Position numbers and translations under genes: made by a program. This document shows, one piece after another, positions 10,367 to 22,277 of a stretch of DNA of 64,000 bases. Under the pieces are notes generated by a model, which had not been told where the DNA came from, searched no databases, and saw only the letters and a program-made list of their open reading frames with translations. The stretch is from Archivesica marissinica (taxonomy: Eukaryota; Mollusca; Bivalvia; Venerida; Vesicomyidae). Every line of letters begins with the position of its first letter. Position 1 is the stretch's first letter. The DNA is taken from positions 88,077,236 to 88,141,235 of the forward strand of contig CM026404.1 in assembly GCA_014843695.1 (NCBI GenBank). The letters are read 5' to 3'.

Positions 10367-12984
10367 GTACCACATCGCCAGCAATCAACCCATGTATAAA
10401 TGTAGTAGCATCTAGAGTCATACCTCCTTAAACACCATTTACTAGACGTATCGCTAACTCTTCTCCTTATCGTACCACATCGCCAGCAATCAACCCTAGT
10501 ATAAATGTAGTAGCAGCTAGAGTCATACCTCCTTAAACACCATTTACTAGACGTATCGCTAACTCTTCTCCTTATCGTACCACATCGCCAGCAATCAACC
10601 CTAGTATAAATGTAGTAGCATCTAGAGTCATACCTCCTTAAACACCATTTACTAGACGTATCGCTAACTCTTCTCCTTATCGTACCACATCGCCAGCAAT
10701 CAACCCTAGTATAAATGTAGTAGCGTCTAGAGTCATACCTCCTTAAACACCATTTACTAGACGTATCGCTAACTCTTCTCCTTATCGTACCACATCGCCA
10801 GCAATCAACCCTAGTATAAATGTAGTAGCATCTAGAGTCATACCTCCTTAAACACCATTTACTAGACGTATCGCTAACTCTTCTCCTTATCGTACCACAT
10901 CGCCAGCAATCAACCCTAGTATAAATGTAGTAGCGTCTAGAGTCATACCTCCTTAAACACCATTTACTAGACGTATCGCTAACTCTTCTCCTTATCGTAC
11001 CACATCGCCAGCAATCAACCCTAGTATAAATGTAGTAGCGTCTAGAGTCATACCTCCTTAAACACCATTTACTAGACGTATCGCTAACTCTTCTCCTTAT
11101 CGTACCACATCGCCAGCAATCAACCCTAGTATAAATGTAGTAGCGTCTAGAGTCATACCTCCTTAAACACCATTTACTAGACGTATCGCTAACTCTTCTC
11201 CTTATCGTACCACATCGCCAGCAATCAACCCTAGTATAAATGTAGTAGCGCTAGAGTCATACCTCCTTAAACACCATTTACTAGACGTATCGCTAACTCT
11301 TCTCCTTATCGTACCACATCGCCAGCAATCAACCCTAGTATAAATGTAGTAGCGTCTAGAGTCATACCTCCTTAAACACCATTTACTAGACGTATCGCTA
11401 ACTCTTCTCCTTATCGTACCACATCGCCAGCAATCAACCCTAGTATAAATGTAGTAGCATCTAGAGTCATACCTCCTTAAACACCATTTACTAGACGTAT
11501 CGCTAACTCTTCTCCTTATCGTACCACATCGCCAGCAATCAACCCTAGTATAAATGTAGTAGCATCTAGAGTCATACCTCCTTAAACACCATTTACTAGA
11601 CGTATCGCTAACTCTTCTCCTTATCGTACCACATCGCCAGCAATCAACCCTAGTATAAATGTAGTAGCATCTAGAGTCATACCTCCTTAAACACCATTTA
11701 CTAGACGTATCGCTAACTCTTCTCCTTATCGTACCACATCGCCAGCAATCAACCCTAGTATAAATGTAGTAGCATCTAGAGTCATACCTCCTTAAACACC
11801 ATTTACTAGACGTATCGCTAACTCTTCTCCTTATCGTACCACATCGCCAGCAATCAACCCTAGTATAAATGTAGTAGCATCTAGAGTCATACCTCCTTAA
11901 ACACCATTTACTAGACGTATCGCTAACTCTTCTCCTTATCGTACCACATCGCCAGCAATCAACCCTAGTATAAATGTAGTAGCATCTAGAGTCATACCTC
12001 CTTAAACACCATTTACTAGACGTATCGCTAACTCTTCTCCTTATCGTACCACATCGCCAGCAATCAACCCTAGTATAAATGTAGTAGCATCTAGAGTCAT
12101 ACCTCCTTAAACACCATTTACTAGACGTATCGCTAACTCTTCTCCTTATCGTACCACATCGCCAGCAATCAACCCTAGTATAAATGTAGTAGCATCTAGA
12201 GTCATACCTCCTTAAACACCATTTACTAGACGTATCGCTAACTCTTCTCCTTATCGTACCACATCGCCAGCAATCAACCCTAGTATAAATGTAGTAGCAT
12301 CTAGAGTCATACCTCCTTAAACACCATTTACTAGACGTATCGCTAACTCTTCTCCTTATCGTACCACATCGCCAGCAATCAACCCTAGTATAAATGTAGT
12401 AGCATCTAGAGTCATACCTCCTTAAACACCATTTACTAGACGTATCGCTAACTCTTCTCCTTATCGTACCACATCGCCAGCAATCAACCCTAGTATAAAT
12501 GTAGTAGCATCTAGAGTCATACCTCCTTAAACACCATTTACTAGACGTATCGCTAACTCTTCTCCTTATCGTACCACATCGCCAGCAATCAACCCTAGTA
12601 TAAATGTAGTAGCATCTAGAGTCATACCTCCTTAAACACCATTTACTAGACGTATCGCTAACTCTTCTCCTTATCGTACCACATCGCCAGCAATCAACCC
12701 TAGTATAAATGTAGTAGCATCTAGAGTCATACCTCCTTAAACACCATTTACTAGACGTATCGCTAACTCTTCTCCTTATCGTACCACATCGCCAGCAATC
12801 AACCCTAGTATAAATGTAGTAGCATCTAGAGTCATACCTCCTTAAACACCATTTACTAGACGTATCGCTAACTCTTCTCCTTATCGTACCACATCGCCAG
12901 CAATCAACCCTAGTATAAATGTAGTAGCATCTAGAGTCATACCTCCTTAAACACCATTTACTAGACGTATCGCTAACTCTTCTC
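10361..12984. repeat. 105-bp satellite, 25 copies
   Basis: Period is exactly 105 bp. Units are nearly identical; one lacks a single T at 11250. A site in the unit (AGCATCTAG or AGCGTCTAG) is mixed in the left nine or so units and uniform A in the right fifteen. Because 105 is a multiple of three, one minus frame stays open for 594 codons; this is not a gene. Confidence 0.95.
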
Positions 12985-13676
12985 AAACAAAGAAAGTATG
13001 GCCGAGGACATTACCTCCCATTCTAGTAAACAAACTGAACATTCTAAGAATTTTGAATATGAATTAGTAGGGCTTACACGAGCCTTAACATGTCTGTATA
13101 TATCACATATTAAAACACTGTTGTGACGTCATACCTTTGTACTTACAGCCCGTTATTAATAATATTGGACTGCTTTCAAAAGGAGTATACACGGAAACAC
13201 GGTTTGGACACCGTCTTGACCCAGATTCTTATAAACAGGTAAACAAACATTAAAACCGTTCATTATAAAATCACCGGTTGAGCGTATTTTGGCAATATAC
13301 TACCTTCGACATACTCTGTTTACTTTGGTAGGTTGTTTTGTAACTGTATTATATCCGTATGTATATAACTACTGATAACAGAAGTGAATATTAGAGAGTA
13401 AACACGAATTCACGTACTAGTTTCGTCTAAAAAACCCTTTAGTCTAACGATGATTTCGGGTAGTAACTTATTCATCCACATATACTGGGTACTCCAAGCA
13501 CACACTGAGTATGACAGGGTGACGCTTGTCGGGGACCGTTGATAAACATCTCATCTGAGACACAGTATGTTGAAAATAACCACATACTAAGGTCAAAAAC
13601 AGTCCCGAGTGGTACAGTGGCCAGCCGCTCAGCAAAAATGGTAAAGGCTGGGACTGGACGGTATATAGTATCTATA

Positions 13677-13881
<205 letters not shown>

Positions 13882-14881
13882 NNNNNNNNNNNNNNNNNNN
13901 NNNNNNNNNNNNNNNNNNNNNNNNNNNNNNNNNNNNNNNNNNNNNNNNNNNNNNNNNNNNNNNNNNNNNNNNNNNNNNNNNNNNNNNNNNNNNNNNNNNN
14001 NNNNNNNNNNNNNNNNNNNNNNNNNNNNNNNNNNNNNNNNNNNNNNNNNNNNNNNNNNNNNNNNNNNNNNNNNNNNNNNNNNNNNNNNNNNNNNNNNNNN
14101 NNNNNNNNNNNNNNNNNNNNNNNNNNNNNNNNNNNNNNNNNNNNNNNNNNNNNNNNNNNNNNNNNNNNNNNNNNNNNNNNNNNNNNNNNNNNNNNNNNNN
14201 NNNNNNNNNNNNNNNNNNNNNNNNNNNNNNNNNNNNNNNNNNNNNNNNNNNNNNNNNNNNNNNNNNNNNNNNNNNNNNNNNNNNNNNNNNNNNNNNNNNN
14301 NNNNNNNNNNNNNNNNNNNNNNNNNNNNNNNNNNNNNNNNNNNNNNNNNNNNNNNNNNNNNNNNNNNNNNNNNNNNNNNNNNNNNNNNNNNNNNNNNNNN
14401 NNNNNNNNNNNNNNNNNNNNNNNNNNNNNNNNNNNNNNNNNNNNNNNNNNNNNNNNNNNNNNNNNNNNNNNNNNNNNNNNNNNNNNNNNNNNNNNNNNNN
14501 NNNNNNNNNNNNNNNNNNNNNNNNNNNNNNNNNNNNNNNNNNNNNNNNNNNNNNNNNNNNNNNNNNNNNNNNNNNNNNNNNNNNNNNNNNNNNNNNNNNN
14601 NNNNNNNNNNNNNNNNNNNNNNNNNNNNNNNNNNNNNNNNNNNNNNNNNNNNNNNNNNNNNNNNNNNNNNNNNNNNNNNNNNNNNNNNNNNNNNNNNNNN
14701 NNNNNNNNNNNNNNNNNNNNNNNNNNNNNNNNNNNNNNNNNNNNNNNNNNNNNNNNNNNNNNNNNNNNNNNNNNNNNNNNNNNNNNNNNNNNNNNNNNNN
14801 NNNNNNNNNNNNNNNNNNNNNNNNNNNNNNNNNNNNNNNNNNNNNNNNNNNNNNNNNNNNNNNNNNNNNNNNNNNNNNNNN
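13882..14881. other. Assembly gap, exactly 1000 N
   Basis: A run of 1000 N after a TGTC array. The round size suggests an arbitrary gap length. Confidence 0.98.
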
Positions 14882-15372
14882 TATACACGGAAACACGGTT
14901 TGGACACCGTCTTGACCCAGATTCTTATAAACAGGTAAACAAACATTAAAACCGTTCATTATAAAATCACCGGTTGAGCGTATTTTGGCAATATACTACC
15001 TTCGACATACTCTGTTTACTTTGGTAGGTTGTTTTGTAACTGTATTATATCCGTATGTATATAACTACTGATAACAGAAGTGAATATTAGAGAGTAAACA
15101 CGAATTCACGTACTAGTTTCGTCTAAAAAACCCTTTAGTCTAACGATGATTTCGGGTAGTAACTTATTCATCCACATATACTGGGTACTCCAAGCACACA
15201 CTGAGTATGACAGGGTGACGCTTGTCGGGGACCGTTGATAAACATCTCATCTGAGACACAGTATGTTGAAAATAACCACATACTAAGGTCAAAAACAGTC
15301 CCGAGTGGTACAGTGGCCAGCCGCTCAGCAAAAATGGTAAAGGCTGGGACTGGACGGTATATAGTATCTATA

Positions 15373-15405
<33 letters not shown>

Positions 15406-15407
15406 GC
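14882..15407 (+). repeat. Exact duplicate of 13186-13711 across the gap
   Basis: I read no difference between 13186-13676 and 14882-15372 (offset 1696). Both then enter (TGTC)n: about 205 bp in the first copy and about 36 bp in the second. Confidence 0.9.
15373..15407 (+). repeat. Short (TGTC)n at the LINE 3' end
   Basis: About nine units, then CGCCAGCCAGCCAGCC and the LINE tail. Confidence 0.9.
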
Positions 15408-15408
15408 G

Positions 15409-16985
15409 CCAGCCAGCCAGCCTTTAATGTCGAACCCCTTGCGGGGATGTAGACATGTTGCGCATCAAAAGATGTTAAAAGTATGAATAGTTAAAAGCAC
15501 AATTTAAGAAAGTAATGAAAATAAGTTGTGGTAAAAGTTTAAAAGCAGCTGCGCAAAACAACTAGGGACTGGCATGGTCAATATTGCAAACTGTCGTATT
15601 GAATTGCTCTGTGGTAGGGAGATGGACACTGTCAGGAGGGAGATGGTTCCAATGGTAGATTTTTCTTGGAAAATAGGAAAACTTGTAGTAGTTGCTGTAA
15701 TTAACCTATAGCTTATGGAATGGCAATGGCGAGCAGGACGGGAGAGGGGAACTAGGTAATTTTCAATGGGAATAGCAATAAGATCATTATGAATGTTATA
15801 CAGAAGGGATAACCTATTATCAATACAACGTTGATCTAGTCTGCGTAGATTTAGGGAATGTAGCATGTCTGTAACACTAGGGGTACGATAGAAGTCAGCC
15901 TTTATCCAACGCGGTGTTGTCTCATATACCACTGGACACATTCATATGGTCTATCAATATTTGAGTATGGGGCAACCAGATCTCGGAGCCATATTCAAGC
16001 TGGGGTCTCACTAGTGTCTGGTAAGCCATGTACTTAAGGAGTTCGGATTTGACCTGGAGGTTTCTACGTAGGAATCCTAATGTTTGGTTTGCTTTCTTAG
16101 TTGACCTTTTTATGTGAGTGTCCCACGACAGGTTATTTGAGATATCCACGCCAAGGTATTTGGCTGAGGTGACCTACTCAAGTAGGACTCCATGGAGTTC
16201 ATATTGACTGGGAATAGGATGTTTCCTTCTGATAACTTGACATGTGTAGGGTTAAAGTCCATGTCCCAGTCCAACTCCCACTCTTCTAATCTCTTAAGAT
16301 CGTTTTGGAGTGTGACCGAATCATTTGCAGATGATAGATAGACTGCAGTATCATCTGCAAAGATACGGACGTTGGAACTGATGTTTTGTGGGAGGTCGTT
16401 TAGATAGGCTAGGAAAAGCAGGGGTCCAAGTATGGATCCCTGTGGGACTCCAGAGGAATGGCATCTGAACTAATACCATTAAGGACAACTGACTGGAGTC
16501 TATTATCTAGAAAACTCTTAATCCACCTTAATGTTTGACCTCTGACTCCATAGTCATGCATTTTTAGTAGTACGTTCTCGTGATTGACCTTATCGAAAGC
16601 CTTACTGAAGTCTAATAGGATGAGATCTATATGATGCTTATTGTAGACAGAGGTAACCAAGTCATTGATTAGCATTACTAATTGGGTCACGCATGACCGT
16701 TTTTCTCTAAAACCATGCTGCAAATGGTACAGAATAATGTGGTTAGTGAAGTGTTTTACTATCGAGGTGGAAACTAAGTATATGTTCTAGAACCTTGCAT
16801 AAATCACATGTCAGTGAGATAGGCCTATAGTTGGCGGGGTGTGACTTGTCCCCTTTTTGTAAATGGGAGCAACAATTGCTGACTTCCACTGGGCCGGCAG
16901 TGATCCTTCGTTGAGGGAGGCCATTCCAATGCCATGGGTTAATATAGTTAATATGGTGCGTGTGACCTAAATGTTACTAATGCAT
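15409..16985 (-). mobile_element. CR1/Jockey-superfamily LINE, reverse transcriptase and 3' end, broken frames
   Basis: Minus-strand fragments run in order: LPAQWKSAIVAPIYKKG near 16900, QHGFREKRSCVTQL and LLDFSKAFDKVNH (16720-16560), the catalytic [12 protein letters not shown] near 16345, [16 protein letters not shown] near 16140 and VRPQLEYGSEIW near 15990, then the usual C-terminal tail. At least three frameshifts separate them, so the copy is dead, though the residues are well kept. The 3' end (15421-15460) is a short hairpin sequence followed by (CTGG)3 and (GACA)n, with no poly(A). The endonuclease half is missing. Confidence 0.8.
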
Positions 16986-17023
16986 TCAATTACTTATGTA
17001 CATTCTATGTTTTATTGATGCCA

Positions 17024-17200
17024 AGCACCTTGTGGGGATCTTGACATGTTTTTTGGACAGGCTTAGCAGACTTAAGTCACTAACCAATACTGAGATGCCT
17101 CACTCAATGACACTATATGTGCCCCAAACTAGTATCATACCCGGGACCCTTTGAATCCAAATAAGACACTCTACCACTGTACCACTGGACAATGGACGAC
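17024..17200 (-). mobile_element. SINE4, old diverged copy
   Basis: Reverse copy with recognisable head (CCAGTGGTACAGTGGTAG, GTCCCGGGTATGATAC) and a decayed hairpin tail. Confidence 0.55.
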
Positions 17201-17649
17201 ACACAAAGTAATTCTCTGAACCATATAACCAATATGCATTCGTAGGAACAGATATTGCGTCTAACTACTGGTAAATTTCAAGATTATGTGACACTCGGGT
17301 GTGTCATTCCTATACGAGTAATGCATATTTACGTTTGTTTACCTGTTAGTCTCGTTTTGGCGAAAGTAGGTCAAAACGGTGCGCACTATATCATAAGCCA
17401 AACCGTGTTTCCGTGTTTATATTTAATCATATGCGTAAATGTACGAACTTAGCAATTTTAATTAGTAACATCTTGTTATATTAGTGTGTTTTAAGTACGA
17501 TATAAGCCTCAAACGGATCCAATATGTAAAATATTGGTATTATATTTTACATTTAGTAAATAGTTTATAGAAAGCGAATTTACAATCGTTTTCGGTTTAT
17601 ATCATATACATACATACAGTAAGTAAGTGTTGTGTTAAAGTGACATATG

Positions 17650-17815
17650 CATAGGGTTCGATACCCGGTCAGGCCACGTATGTAGTGTCATTGAGCAAGG
17701 CACCTCACGCACATTGCTTAGTATTGGTTAACCACTTAGGTCGGCTAAGCATGCCCAGGAAAACATGTCTAGGTCCCCGCGAGGGGTTTGACATTAATGG
17801 AACATACATACATAT
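17650..17815 (+). mobile_element. SINE4, 5'-truncated
   Basis: Starts at the B box; tail CCCCGCGAGGGG, GACATTAATGG, then (ACAT)n. It is inserted in another repeat (17560-17890). Confidence 0.75.
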
Positions 17816-17974
17816 ACAAACATAAATATTTAATACAAGATATTTACACAACTTTAAGATGCACCCGGCCCGATGGGCCTATTTGTCACCTACTGCCTGC
17901 ATAACAATATAAATGAAAGCAAGACATTATCAAAATGTCATCACAAGAATAAAGATTCATCACATTGAACTTAA

Positions 17975-18640
17975 ACGACTGTCAGAATTTTCTCATATAG
18001 AAAGCGAGTAGTTTTAATGCGGTCATAATGTTCTCATATAGAAAGCGAGTAGTTTTAATGCTGTCAGAATGTTCTCATATAGAAAGCGAGTAGTTTTAAT
18101 GCTGTCAGAATGTTCTCATATAGAAAGCGAGTAGTTTTAATGCTGTCAGAATGTTCTCATATAGAAAGCGAGTAGTTTTAATGCTGTCAGAATGTTCTCA
18201 TATAGAAAGCGAGTAGTTTTAATGCTGTCAGAATGTTCTCATATAGAAAGCGAGTAGTTTTAATGCTGTCAGAATGTTCTCATATAGAAAGCGAGTAGTT
18301 TTAATGCTGTCAGAATGTTCTCATATAGAAAGCGAGTAGTTTTAATGCTGTCAGAATGTTCTCATATAGAAAGCGAGTAGTTTTAATGCTGTCAGAATGT
18401 TCTCATATAGAAAGCGAGTAGTTTTAATGCTGTCAGAATGTTCTCATATAGAAAGCGAGTAGTTTTAATGCTGTCAGAATGTTCTCATATAGAAAGCGAG
18501 TAGTTTTAATGCTGTCAGAATGTTCTCATATAGAAAGCGAGTAGTTTTAATGCTGTCAGAATGTTCTCATATAGAAAGCGAGTTGTTTTAATCCTGTCAG
18601 AATGTTCTCATATAGAAAGCGAGTAGTGTCAATGCATACA
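17975..18640. repeat. 41-bp satellite, 16 copies
   Basis: TCTCATATAGAAAGCGAGTA recurs every 41 bp from 17991 to 18606; the edge units carry the differences. Confidence 0.95.
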
Positions 18641-18853
18641 TTCTCAAAGTTTGTATAATCGAATACTTCTAATTTGTATAATTATAATAAACTTCACACT
18701 ATCTGCTTCTAGTTTCCAAAATATACATATATATGCAGCAGCCCAGGGAATTTCTATCCGAATAATATATATGTATTGCATAAAATCTTTTAACATCCAG
18801 AATTGTATTAAAATACTAAAGGATATTGAGATGCAATTGTCTATTAAGGTTTC

Positions 18854-19221
18854 CAATGAGAGACATCTCTAATTTTCTATTACCTCCCTTGGCAGATAAG
18901 GTCTGATTTATTCCAAAATGTGAATAGGTCCTTCTAGTTAGAATCCTTTGTTTTTACTGTTGTTCCATAACCAGATGTTGCGGTATGATAATCGTGTTAA
19001 TTAACTGATAGCATTGTTATACAAAATAAGTACCCATTGCATATACTGTAGGAGATATGTTGAGATATAGTAATTTAATAATCATATACAGCGATAGTGG
19101 AATAAAATTGCTAGTATGTTGTGCAAAGGAAACAACGATAAAAACAGAGGGAAACACTTAATAGGACCTATCTACTTTTAGGGAGTATTCAGGGGCAGTA
19201 ACTGACCGATGTCTCTCATTG
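18854..19221. mobile_element. TIR element, best copy
   Basis: CAATGAGAGACATC at left and its exact complement GATGTCTCTCATTG at right, 368 bp; AAACAACGATAAAAACAGAG and CCTTTGTTTTTACTGTTGTT pair internally. Confidence 0.65.
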
Positions 19222-19381
19222 AATATACATGCACTATTATAACGTTAAGAGTGGATCCATCTATGCCTATGTTGCAAAGTTTATATCATAGTCAATTAAG
19301 TGTTAGGTATTTGTAAAACAAAACCATTATGATCAAATAAATCTAAAGATGTGATCACACCATTTGGGATAATTAAGAAAT

Positions 19382-19690
19382 AATAAGTATCAACCGTGGT
19401 ATATCGCAGAATAACCCGAGTTTGGAGTTCTTATGCGTATAAATATATCACTCAGGCCTTCGTTCTTATGCGTATAAATATATCAAACTCGGCCTGAGTG
19501 ATATATTTATACGCATAAGAACTCCAAACTCGGCCTGAGTGATATATTTATACGCATAAGAACTCCAAACTCGGCCTGAGTGATATATTTATACGCATAA
19601 GAACTCCAAACTCGGCCTGAGTGATATATTTATACGCAATAGAACTCCAAACTCGGGTTATTCTGCGATATACCACGGTTGATACTTATT
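19382..19690. mobile_element. Foldback element with 39-bp perfect inverted ends
   Basis: 19382-19420 and 19652-19690 are exact complements. The middle holds 41-bp repeats, the first in inverted and the rest in direct orientation. Confidence 0.7.
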
Positions 19691-20152
19691 ATTTCTATTC
19701 TAACACTACTTACTTCTAATAATTTTAGACGAGAATCAAAGGAGTATGTTCTTCAAACGCCGTGCATTTGGCTTTCGAAATTTCCTCCCCGTATTTTTAT
19801 GGAAAATATCAATCTAGTGCATAAATGAACAAAAGTTGTAACTGATCAATAATTTTATTTATTTTGTCAAATAAAACTGTACAGAATAGTAACTGAAACG
19901 TTACTTAACAGAAAAACAAGACGGACAAGAGATTATCTGATTCTAAAAATAGCTCACTTCCGCGAATTCCCACGGTTGTATTTACAAACATCACGTGACT
20001 TTCATTCATTAAACTTTACACGCATTGTATAAATGGAATAGCCAAAACACGGTACGCGCGCAGCATAGTTCAAGGTAGGTATATCGCAGAATAACCCGAG
20101 ATAGATTTTACTCTACAAGTATGTATGTTATTAGCTGGGTCGTGTTAGAATT
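19652..20152. mobile_element. TIR element (family CTCGGGTTATTC), copy 1
   Basis: A 23-bp perfect inverted pair at 19652-19674 and 20078-20100; a second pair ATTCTAACAC / GTGTTAGAAT lies at 19696 and 20141. Confidence 0.6.
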
Positions 20153-20154
20153 GT

Positions 20155-20225
20155 TCTTAAAACACGGTTGTGACGTCATGCCTTTGTTCTTGCAATCCAT
20201 TATTTTTAATATTGGACTGCTTTCA
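20155..20225 (+). mobile_element. DNA element E7 fragment
   Basis: Matches the 5' arm of E7 (AAAACACGGTTGTGACGTCA, then TTAATATTGGACTGC), as at 13101 and 8062. Confidence 0.5.
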
Positions 20226-20509
20226 ATGACCATTCCGTGAACTATAGTTCATTGATGCACACATGTGAACAAATATTCTCTATTTATTCCATTGGTTCTG
20301 TATAACAGAATAGGATACTTAGATATCAAGTTCTCATATTCGAACAGAAACGGATACTCAGCTGCTCTGCTTCCATCTGTAGATATGAAAATATATTCTA
20401 TCGTATTTTAATTTAATGGCAACCTTCCAAAGAGAAGAATACAGATAATACATTAATTTTACAATAAGAACACGATAACGTTGAATTATATATATTATAT
20501 AGTGTTTCC

Positions 20510-21165
20510 TGGAATACACTTACGGCCACTTGTAACCCGACACTTATATAATTCGGTATTATTGCATTATTTGTGAAAGGATTTTGTTCACGTTTGGACC
20601 AAGAATAAATCAACATGTCATACGTACATACTAGAAATTTCTTTTTAATTCATCAACAATAATGTATAAAACTTAACAAATAACAAACATCACTGTATTA
20701 TCAAAATTCACAAAATAATGACACAACGCAAAATCCGAACAATGTGAAAAGTCACCCAATACAATCCGTATGTCCGAGAAACTAATATCTAGTGTGTCCT
20801 CCCATGTCTCTTACGACGTGCACACACCTCCGTCTCACAGGTGAACGTTATGATCATTTTTGTTCAGATAATGTAGCTGAATAACATAATCTATAATTTC
20901 AAATTAATATATTGAACCATGATTTGAAAAGTGTCTGGTCTTGCGCTGTGTTATTTTGTGAATTTTGATTTTACAGAGATGTTTGTTATTTGTTAAATTT
21001 TGTACCTTTTTGTTCATCAATTCAAAAGAAATTTCTTGTATGTACGTATGATGTGTTGATTTATACATAGTCCTAATTAGAACGAAATCCTTTCACAAAT
21101 AATCCAATTATACCGATTTATTTAAGTGTCGGGTTACAAGTGGCCCTAAGTGTATGTATCTTAAT
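20510..21165. mobile_element. Foldback element with about 210-bp inverted arms
   Basis: Arms 20510-20720 and about 20935-21165 pair with indels: ACTTGTAACCCGACACTTA / AAGTGTCGGGTTACAAGT and others. Centre 20760-20880 is unpaired. No transposase recognised. Confidence 0.6.
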
Positions 21166-21234
21166 TCACCAATTGGTTGGAAGCGCCCTGTTATGGGTAA
21201 TATATAATATACAATATTACTTCGTAGCTACTTA

Positions 21235-21523
21235 CAGACGGATCTGTAGTCCAGTGGTAAAACGCTGGACTGGTAATCCAGGAATCGCAGGTTCGATCCC
21301 CCGTCTGACCCTAATAAAATTAACAGTCTTTCAGATGGGACGTTAAACCGAAGTCTCGTGTCGGTGCTTTACACCGTGCACGTAAAAGAACCAGAGGAGA
21401 CTCTGGAATGGGTCTGTATCATTGCACTATCCTCCAAAATCTAAAATGACTAATCTCTTCAGGAGGCGTCGCTCATATGGGCAACCGGTAGCGACGATAA
21501 ATAAACGTAAAACACACACACAC
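21235..21523 (+). mobile_element. SINE1, intact-looking, 11-bp target duplication
   Basis: CGTAGCTACTT flanks both sides. The head has a perfect 7-bp acceptor-like stem (CAGACGG / CCGTCTG), an A box (TAGTCCAGTGG) and a B box (GGTTCGATCCC) for RNA polymerase III. The central domain resembles the conserved domain of MetaSINEs (from memory, not checked). Confidence 0.85.
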
Positions 21524-21537
21524 GTAGCTACTTTTCA

Positions 21538-21676
21538 CATCTTTATTACAAAACACAAACTGAACAACTAAAACTATTCCAAAATGTTTAAAACTATGTA
21601 TTTATATAGTTATTGTTTTTCATGTAAAACACACTTATCCTAAGTGTGCGTTTTCTATGTCCTCTAGTATATAAAT
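21538..21676 (+). mobile_element. MITE right part, copy of 24374-24516
   Basis: CACATCTTTATTACAAAACA to TTCTATGTCCTCTAGTATAT; the left end was displaced by a SINE1 insertion. Confidence 0.6.
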
Positions 21677-21954
21677 AGATTATTATAATAGAGGGGGTTC
21701 CAAGGATAGAGGTACATGGTTTATCCCTGTGAATTTTTGCTCATAAAATCTAATTCCACAAACATTGCTATTAAAGCTCCCTAGATTCTCAGTATCTAAA
21801 AATAGACTACATTGAGAAGTTATGTGGTACATTATCCGATTTTAATAGTAACCGCTTTAATAACATACAATTCACAAATGTATGCAAACTTAAAAAGCAA
21901 TACATGAAAGCTTATGCATTATGCAAGTGTTTAGTTTATACACATTTATTTCAG

Positions 21955-22118
21955 CTGGAATGCGAATTTTAACTCGATTGCGAAACAAGTTCCTATAACT
22001 TATATTAATCACTCTCGATACGTCATTCCTGATGGGATCCAAGAGTCAACGTGGAATTTAAATGGCATGCCTAAGTGCACAATCGTAACGGCTCCAGCGA
22101 GGCTCGAACTCCGGAAAT
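21955..22118 (-). mobile_element. SINE2, head missing
   Basis: 3' tail and body in reverse; ends at the B box. Confidence 0.7.
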
Positions 22119-22142
22119 GAACTAAAGAATCAAATCAACATA

Positions 22143-22158
22143 CGTACACACACACACA

Positions 22159-22218
<60 letters not shown>

Positions 22219-22222
22219 CTAA

Positions 22223-22258
<36 letters not shown>

Positions 22259-22277
22259 TGCACACACGCACACACAC
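22143..22277 (+). repeat. (CACG)n microsatellite
   Basis: About 25 CACG units between ACACAC tracts. Confidence 0.95.

Noticed and set aside
11202..12986. 594-codon minus-strand frame with 35-residue repeats
   Set aside because: It is the 105-bp satellite read in a frame without stops; 105 is a multiple of three and there is no start or splice context.
21236..21310. Functional tRNA gene (good A and B boxes, perfect acceptor-like stem)
   Set aside because: The same head occurs in many SINE1 copies and runs straight into the SINE body with target duplications outside; a retroposon head, not a stand-alone tRNA.
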